Shown here: positions 60,999 to 64,000 of the stretch, one piece after another
How positions within the stretch are numbered: position 1 is the first letter of the stretch
How the letters are laid out: each line of letters opens with the position of its first letter
Source of the DNA: Rubrivivax gelatinosus IL144
GTDB lineage: Bacteria > Pseudomonadota > Gammaproteobacteria > Burkholderiales > Burkholderiaceae_C
Length of the DNA stretch: 64,000 nucleotides
Direction: 5' to 3'
Assembly: GCF_000284255.1 (NCBI RefSeq)
Contig: NC_017075.1
Span: 806,001 to 870,000, forward strand
The notes under the pieces: generated by a model
What the model was told of the DNA's origin: nothing
The model's input: only the letters and a program-made list of their open reading frames with translations
Database searches by the model: none
Program-made: the position numbers and the translations under genes

Positions 60999-61126
60999 CG
61001 TGTCGCCGTTCACAAGGCTTTACCGGGGGTTGAATTCGGGGGAACCCGCAGCCTCCGGAGCCTCGTGCGAAAATTACCGACCCACGATTCGTTAGGTCGG
61101 GGCCGCGAGGCCACGACAGGCCCCGC

Positions 61127-61936
61127 TTGAAGTCCGACACGCTCATCGAGATCGACCACGTCACGTTCGGCTACGACGCCGCACGGACGATCCTGCGCGG
61201 CGTCTCGATGACTTTCCGCCGCGGCCAGGTCACGGCCATTCTGGGCGGCTCCGGTTGCGGCAAGACGACATTGCTGCGACTGATCGGCGGCGTCTACCCG
61301 CCGAACCAGGGCCGCGTCGTTTTCGACGGCGAACTCGTCGACACGCGCGACAAGGAGCTGCTGTACCGCGTGCGCCGCCGGCTCGGCATGCTGTTCCAGT
61401 TCGGCGCGCTGTTCACCGACCTGACGGTGTTCGAGAACGTCGCCTTCCCGCTGCGCGAGCACACCGAGCTGCCCGAGTCGATGATCCGCGACATCGTGCT
61501 GATGAAGCTCAACGCCGTCGGCCTGCGCGGCGCGGCCTCGCTGCGCATCTCGCAGGTCTCCGGCGGCATGGCGCGGCGCATCGCGCTGGCGCGGGCTATC
61601 TCGCTGGACCCCGAGCTGATCATGTACGACGAGCCCTTCGCCGGGCTGGACCCGATCTCGATGGGCGTCACCGCCAACCTGATCCGCAAGCTCAACGACG
61701 CCACCGGCTCGACCTCGCTCGTCGTCTCGCACGACGTGCAGGAGTGTTTCCAGATCGTCGACTACGCCTACCTGATGGCGCCCGGCGGCCGCCTGGTCGC
61801 CCAGGGCACGCCGGCCGAACTCTCGCGCTCGGACGACCCCGAGGTGCGCCAGTTCATCCGCGGCGAGCCCGACGGCCCGGTCAAGTTCCACTACCCGGCG
61901 CCGCCGCTGGCGCAGGACCTGGGGATCCCGACATGA
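61127..61936 (+). CDS. mlaF: Phospholipid ABC transporter ATP-binding protein MlaF
   Basis: A 269-residue ATPase with Walker A GGSGCGKT (about 42-49), signature QVSGGMARR, Walker B LIMYDEPFAGLD and H-loop SHD. The sequence FQFGALFTDLTVFENVAFPLREH is characteristic of MlaF. It powers retrograde or anterograde phospholipid movement between the membranes. The start is TTG at 61127, preceded by ACAGG; a short stem (GGGGCC/GGCCCC) covers this leader. It overlaps mlaE as ATGA. Confidence 0.94.
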   Translation: MKSDTLIEIDHVTFGYDAARTILRGVSMTFRRGQVTAILGGSGCGKTTLLRLIGGVYPPNQGRVVFDGELVDTRDKELLYRVRRRLGMLFQFGALFTDLTVFENVAFPLREHTELPESMIRDIVLMKLNAVGLRGAASLRISQVSGGMARRIALARAISLDPELIMYDEPFAGLDPISMGVTANLIRKLNDATGSTSLVVSHDVQECFQIVDYAYLMAPGGRLVAQGTPAELSRSDDPEVRQFIRGEPDGPVKFHYPAPPLAQDLGIPT

Positions 61937-62715
61937 CGGCCGCGCTGCAGTTCATCGGCCGTGTCACGCTCGAATGGCTTCGGGCGCTCGGCCACGCCGC
62001 CTACTTCTTCGCCGACCTGCTGCGCCACTCGCCGGCGGCGCTGCGCCGCTTCTCGCTCGTCGTCGCGCAGATCCACGCCATCGGCAACCGCTCGCTGGTC
62101 ATCATCCTGGCCTCGGGCATGGCGGTGGGTTTCGTGCTCGCGCTGCAGATGTACTACGCGCTGGTGACCTACGGCGCTGCCGAGAGCCTGGGGCTGGTGG
62201 TCAACCTGTCGCTGGTGCGCGAGCTCGGCCCGGTGGTCGCCGCGCTGCTCTTCGCCGGCCGCGCCGGCACCTCGCTGACCGCCGAGATCGGCCTGATGAA
62301 GGCGGGCGAGCAGCTTGCCGCTATGGAGCTGATGGCGATCGACCCGCGCAGCCGCGTGCTCGCGCCGCGATTCCTGGGCGGCGTCATCTCGATGCCCCTG
62401 CTGGCCGCCCTGTTTTCGGCGATCGGCATTCTGGGGGCGTGGGTGGTCGCGGTGTTGCTGATCGGCGTCGACGCCGGCAACTTCTGGTCGATCATGCAAT
62501 CCAGCGTCGACGTCTGGCGCGACGTCGGCAACGGCATCGTCAAGAGCTTCGTCTTCGGCGTCATCTGCACGTCGGTGGCGCTGTACCAGGGTTACGAGAC
62601 GCAAGCCACGCCCGAAGGCGTGGCCCACGCGACGACACGCACCGTCGTCATCGCATCGCTGTCTGTGCTGGCAACGGACTTCCTGTTGACCGCGCTGATG
62701 TTCTCGACGCCGTGA
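61933..62715 (+). CDS. mlaE: Phospholipid ABC transporter permease MlaE
   Basis: A 260-residue permease with an N-terminal amphipathic helix and five hydrophobic segments (about 45-75, 85-110, 150-180, 195-215, 235-258). The conserved core includes RELGPVVAALLFAGRAGTSLTAEIGLMKAGEQLAAMELM. It forms the membrane part of the MlaFEDB complex. ATG 61933 overlaps mlaF. Confidence 0.95.
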   Translation: MTAALQFIGRVTLEWLRALGHAAYFFADLLRHSPAALRRFSLVVAQIHAIGNRSLVIILASGMAVGFVLALQMYYALVTYGAAESLGLVVNLSLVRELGPVVAALLFAGRAGTSLTAEIGLMKAGEQLAAMELMAIDPRSRVLAPRFLGGVISMPLLAALFSAIGILGAWVVAVLLIGVDAGNFWSIMQSSVDVWRDVGNGIVKSFVFGVICTSVALYQGYETQATPEGVAHATTRTVVIASLSVLATDFLLTALMFSTP

Positions 62716-62737
62716 TCCGGCGCCGCTGAGGAAAAGA

Positions 62738-63226
62738 ATGGGAAAGAAGGGTATCGAGACGCTCGTCGGGTTGTTCGTCCTGCTGGGCCTGTGCGGGTTC
62801 GTGTTCCTGGCGCTGAAGGCGGCCAACCTGGGCAGCTTCAGCAGCCACGGCACCACCTACTCGCTGACGGCGCGCTTCGACAACATCGGCGGGCTGAAGG
62901 TGCGTGCGCCGGTGCGCAGCGCCGGCGTCGTTGTCGGCCGCGTCAAGGCGATTTCGCTGGACCCCAAGACCTTCCAGGGCGTGGTCGAGCTCGACGTCGA
63001 CCAGCGCTTCCAGTTCCCCAAGGACTCGTCGGCCAAGATCCTGACCTCCGGCCTGCTGGGTGACCAGTACATCGGCCTGGAGCCCGGCGGCGACGATCAG
63101 AACCTGAAGTCCGGTGACGTCGTCGCCCAGACCCAGTCGGCCGTGGTGCTGGAGAACCTGATCGGCCAGTTCATGACCGGCAAGGCCGCCGACGCCGGCA
63201 ACGGCGCCGCGGGGACGGCACCGTGA
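62738..63226 (+). CDS. mlaD: Phospholipid transport substrate-binding protein MlaD (MCE domain)
   Basis: A 162-residue protein with an N-terminal membrane helix (about 7-27) and one MCE domain (about 38-118, with ARFDNIGGLKVRAPVRSAGVVVGRVKAI and LTSGLLGDQYIGLEPGG). It forms the hexameric ring through which lipids pass. ATG 62738 has GAGGAAAAG just upstream. Its stop overlaps the mlaA GTG. Confidence 0.95.
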   Translation: MGKKGIETLVGLFVLLGLCGFVFLALKAANLGSFSSHGTTYSLTARFDNIGGLKVRAPVRSAGVVVGRVKAISLDPKTFQGVVELDVDQRFQFPKDSSAKILTSGLLGDQYIGLEPGGDDQNLKSGDVVAQTQSAVVLENLIGQFMTGKAADAGNGAAGTAP

Positions 63227-63984
63227 AGCGCCTGTCCGTCGCGCTGGCCGTCGCCGCGCTCGCCGCGGGTTGTGCCACGACACCGGCGCCGTCCGCCGAT
63301 GGCGCCTCGGCGCCGGTGCAGGCCGCGTCGCCGGTCGACCCGTGGGAGAACTGGAACCGCAAGGTCTTCGCGTTCAACGACAAGGTCGACGATGCCGTCG
63401 TGCGTCCGGTCGCGCAGGCGTACCGCGACAACGTGCCCGAGCTGGTGCGCACCGGCGTCGGCAACGTGCTGCGCAACATCTACGACGTCTGGTCGACGGT
63501 CAACCAGTTCCTCCAGGGCAAGCCCAAGGAAGGCCTGGAGATGGGCGCGCGGGTCGTCACCAACACGACGATCGGCCTGTTCGGCCTCGTCGACTGGGGC
63601 ACCCAGGTCGGCCTGACGCGCAAGACCGAGGACTTCGGCCAGACGCTGGGCGTCTGGGGCTTCGGCCCGGGGCCCTACGTCGTGCTGCCTTTCCTCGGCC
63701 CGTCGACGCTGCGCGACACGATCGCGCTGCCGGCCGACCGGCTGTACTCGCCGTCGTCGCTGCCGGAAACCGACGCCGGCCAGTATTCGGTGCTCGCGCT
63801 GGAACTGTTGAACGCCCGCAGCGATCTGTTGGACACCACCAAGCTGCTCGACCAGGTCGCGCTCGACCGCTACTCCTTCGTGCGCGACGCCTATCTGTCG
63901 CGGCGGCTTGACCAGGTCTGGGACGGCGCTCCGCCGCTCCAGGACTACGACGACGGCGACGACGGGGCCGCGCCGGCGCAGTGA
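63223..63984 (+). CDS. mlaA: Outer-membrane lipoprotein MlaA (VacJ)
   Basis: A 253-residue lipoprotein with lipobox LAAGC (Cys17) and the VacJ core DPWENWNRKVFAFNDKVDDAVVRPVAQAYR and FGQTLGVWGFGPGPYVVLPFLGPSTLRD. MlaA sits in the outer membrane with porins and removes mislocalised phospholipids from the outer leaflet. Start GTG 63223 overlaps mlaD. In Burkholderiales mlaC and mlaB usually follow, so the operon probably continues beyond the window. The C-terminus is acidic (DYDDGDDG). Confidence 0.94.
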   Translation: MKRLSVALAVAALAAGCATTPAPSADGASAPVQAASPVDPWENWNRKVFAFNDKVDDAVVRPVAQAYRDNVPELVRTGVGNVLRNIYDVWSTVNQFLQGKPKEGLEMGARVVTNTTIGLFGLVDWGTQVGLTRKTEDFGQTLGVWGFGPGPYVVLPFLGPSTLRDTIALPADRLYSPSSLPETDAGQYSVLALELLNARSDLLDTTKLLDQVALDRYSFVRDAYLSRRLDQVWDGAPPLQDYDDGDDGAAPAQ

Positions 63985-64000
63985 ACCGCCGTCGCGGTTC

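Overview
The window is about 70% GC, almost fully coding, and reads as a betaproteobacterial chromosome of the order Burkholderiales (Rubrivivax/Leptothrix/Roseateles-like). The basis is the gene blocks pilMNOPQ–(lipoprotein)–aroK–aroB–dgt–(Y1 transposase-like)–gltB–gltD–mlaFEDA and a gspC/gspGHIJKLMNDEF type II secretion locus, plus coding style: strong GC3 bias and many GTG/TTG starts that overlap the previous stop codon by 4 nt. The genus is an inference. I saw no rRNA, tRNA, CRISPR array, prophage or intact insertion sequence.

Layout. 1–0.9 kb: the 5' end of a divergent gene (probably an AMP-dependent ligase) and a Crp/Fnr regulator, with an inverted repeat between them. 0.97–3.7 kb: an exported M16 peptidase ended by a clear terminator. 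3.8–5.6 kb (minus): an alpha/beta hydrolase and a 5'-nucleotidase. 5.7–9.8 kb (plus): a tightly coupled operon of a metal-protein-like DUF2796 gene, LolD/MacB-type ABC ATPase and permease, DUF3299 and an AI-2E-family permease. 9.8–12 kb (minus): a patatin–Omp85 phospholipase. 12–13.9 kb: a membrane diguanylate cyclase. 13.9–14.9 kb (minus): a stand-alone Lon-type AAA+ ATPase. 15.1–20.3 kb: a small ORF and three tandem chemoreceptors, two of them a 1,680-bp tandem duplication. 20.3–31.1 kb: the complete type II secretion core, with gspC divergent from gspG–N–D–E–F. 31.1–35.2 kb: cobT-like, ilvA, an unannotated leader/sRNA region, an OsmC protein and coq7. 35.3–39.2 kb: a dipeptide/oligopeptide ABC transporter without its binding protein. 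39.2–43.4 kb: lptM–lysA divergent from cyaY, then the PBP1a gene mrcA. 43.6–48.7 kb: type IV pilus assembly genes pilMNOPQ, with pilN frameshifted. 48.8–54.4 kb: an Ig-like lipoprotein, aroK, aroB, dgt and a degenerate RAYT-type gene followed by a palindrome cluster. 54.7–61 kb: glutamate synthase. 61.1–64 kb: Mla phospholipid-transport genes continuing past the right edge.

How the genes fit together. Much of the window concerns the envelope and surface: T2SS export, type IV pili, Mla lipid trafficking, PBP1a, LptM, and chemoreceptors with a c-di-GMP cyclase that could set surface behaviour. The rest is core amino-acid and cofactor metabolism (Glu, Ile, Lys, aromatic amino acids, ubiquinone, cobalamin-like).

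The most notable observations are: (i) a minus-strand transcript candidate upstream of ilvA, with an anti-Shine-Dalgarno CCUCC-rich hairpin and a near-ideal GNRA-capped terminator; (ii) a single-base frameshift in pilN; (iii) a Y1-transposase-like protein that has lost its HUH histidines but sits beside a run of palindromes; (iv) a shared CGTGACAT-N3-TCACG inverted repeat upstream of pilM and between two chemoreceptor genes; and (v) an orphan CobT-like protein with Asp where the catalytic Glu is expected.
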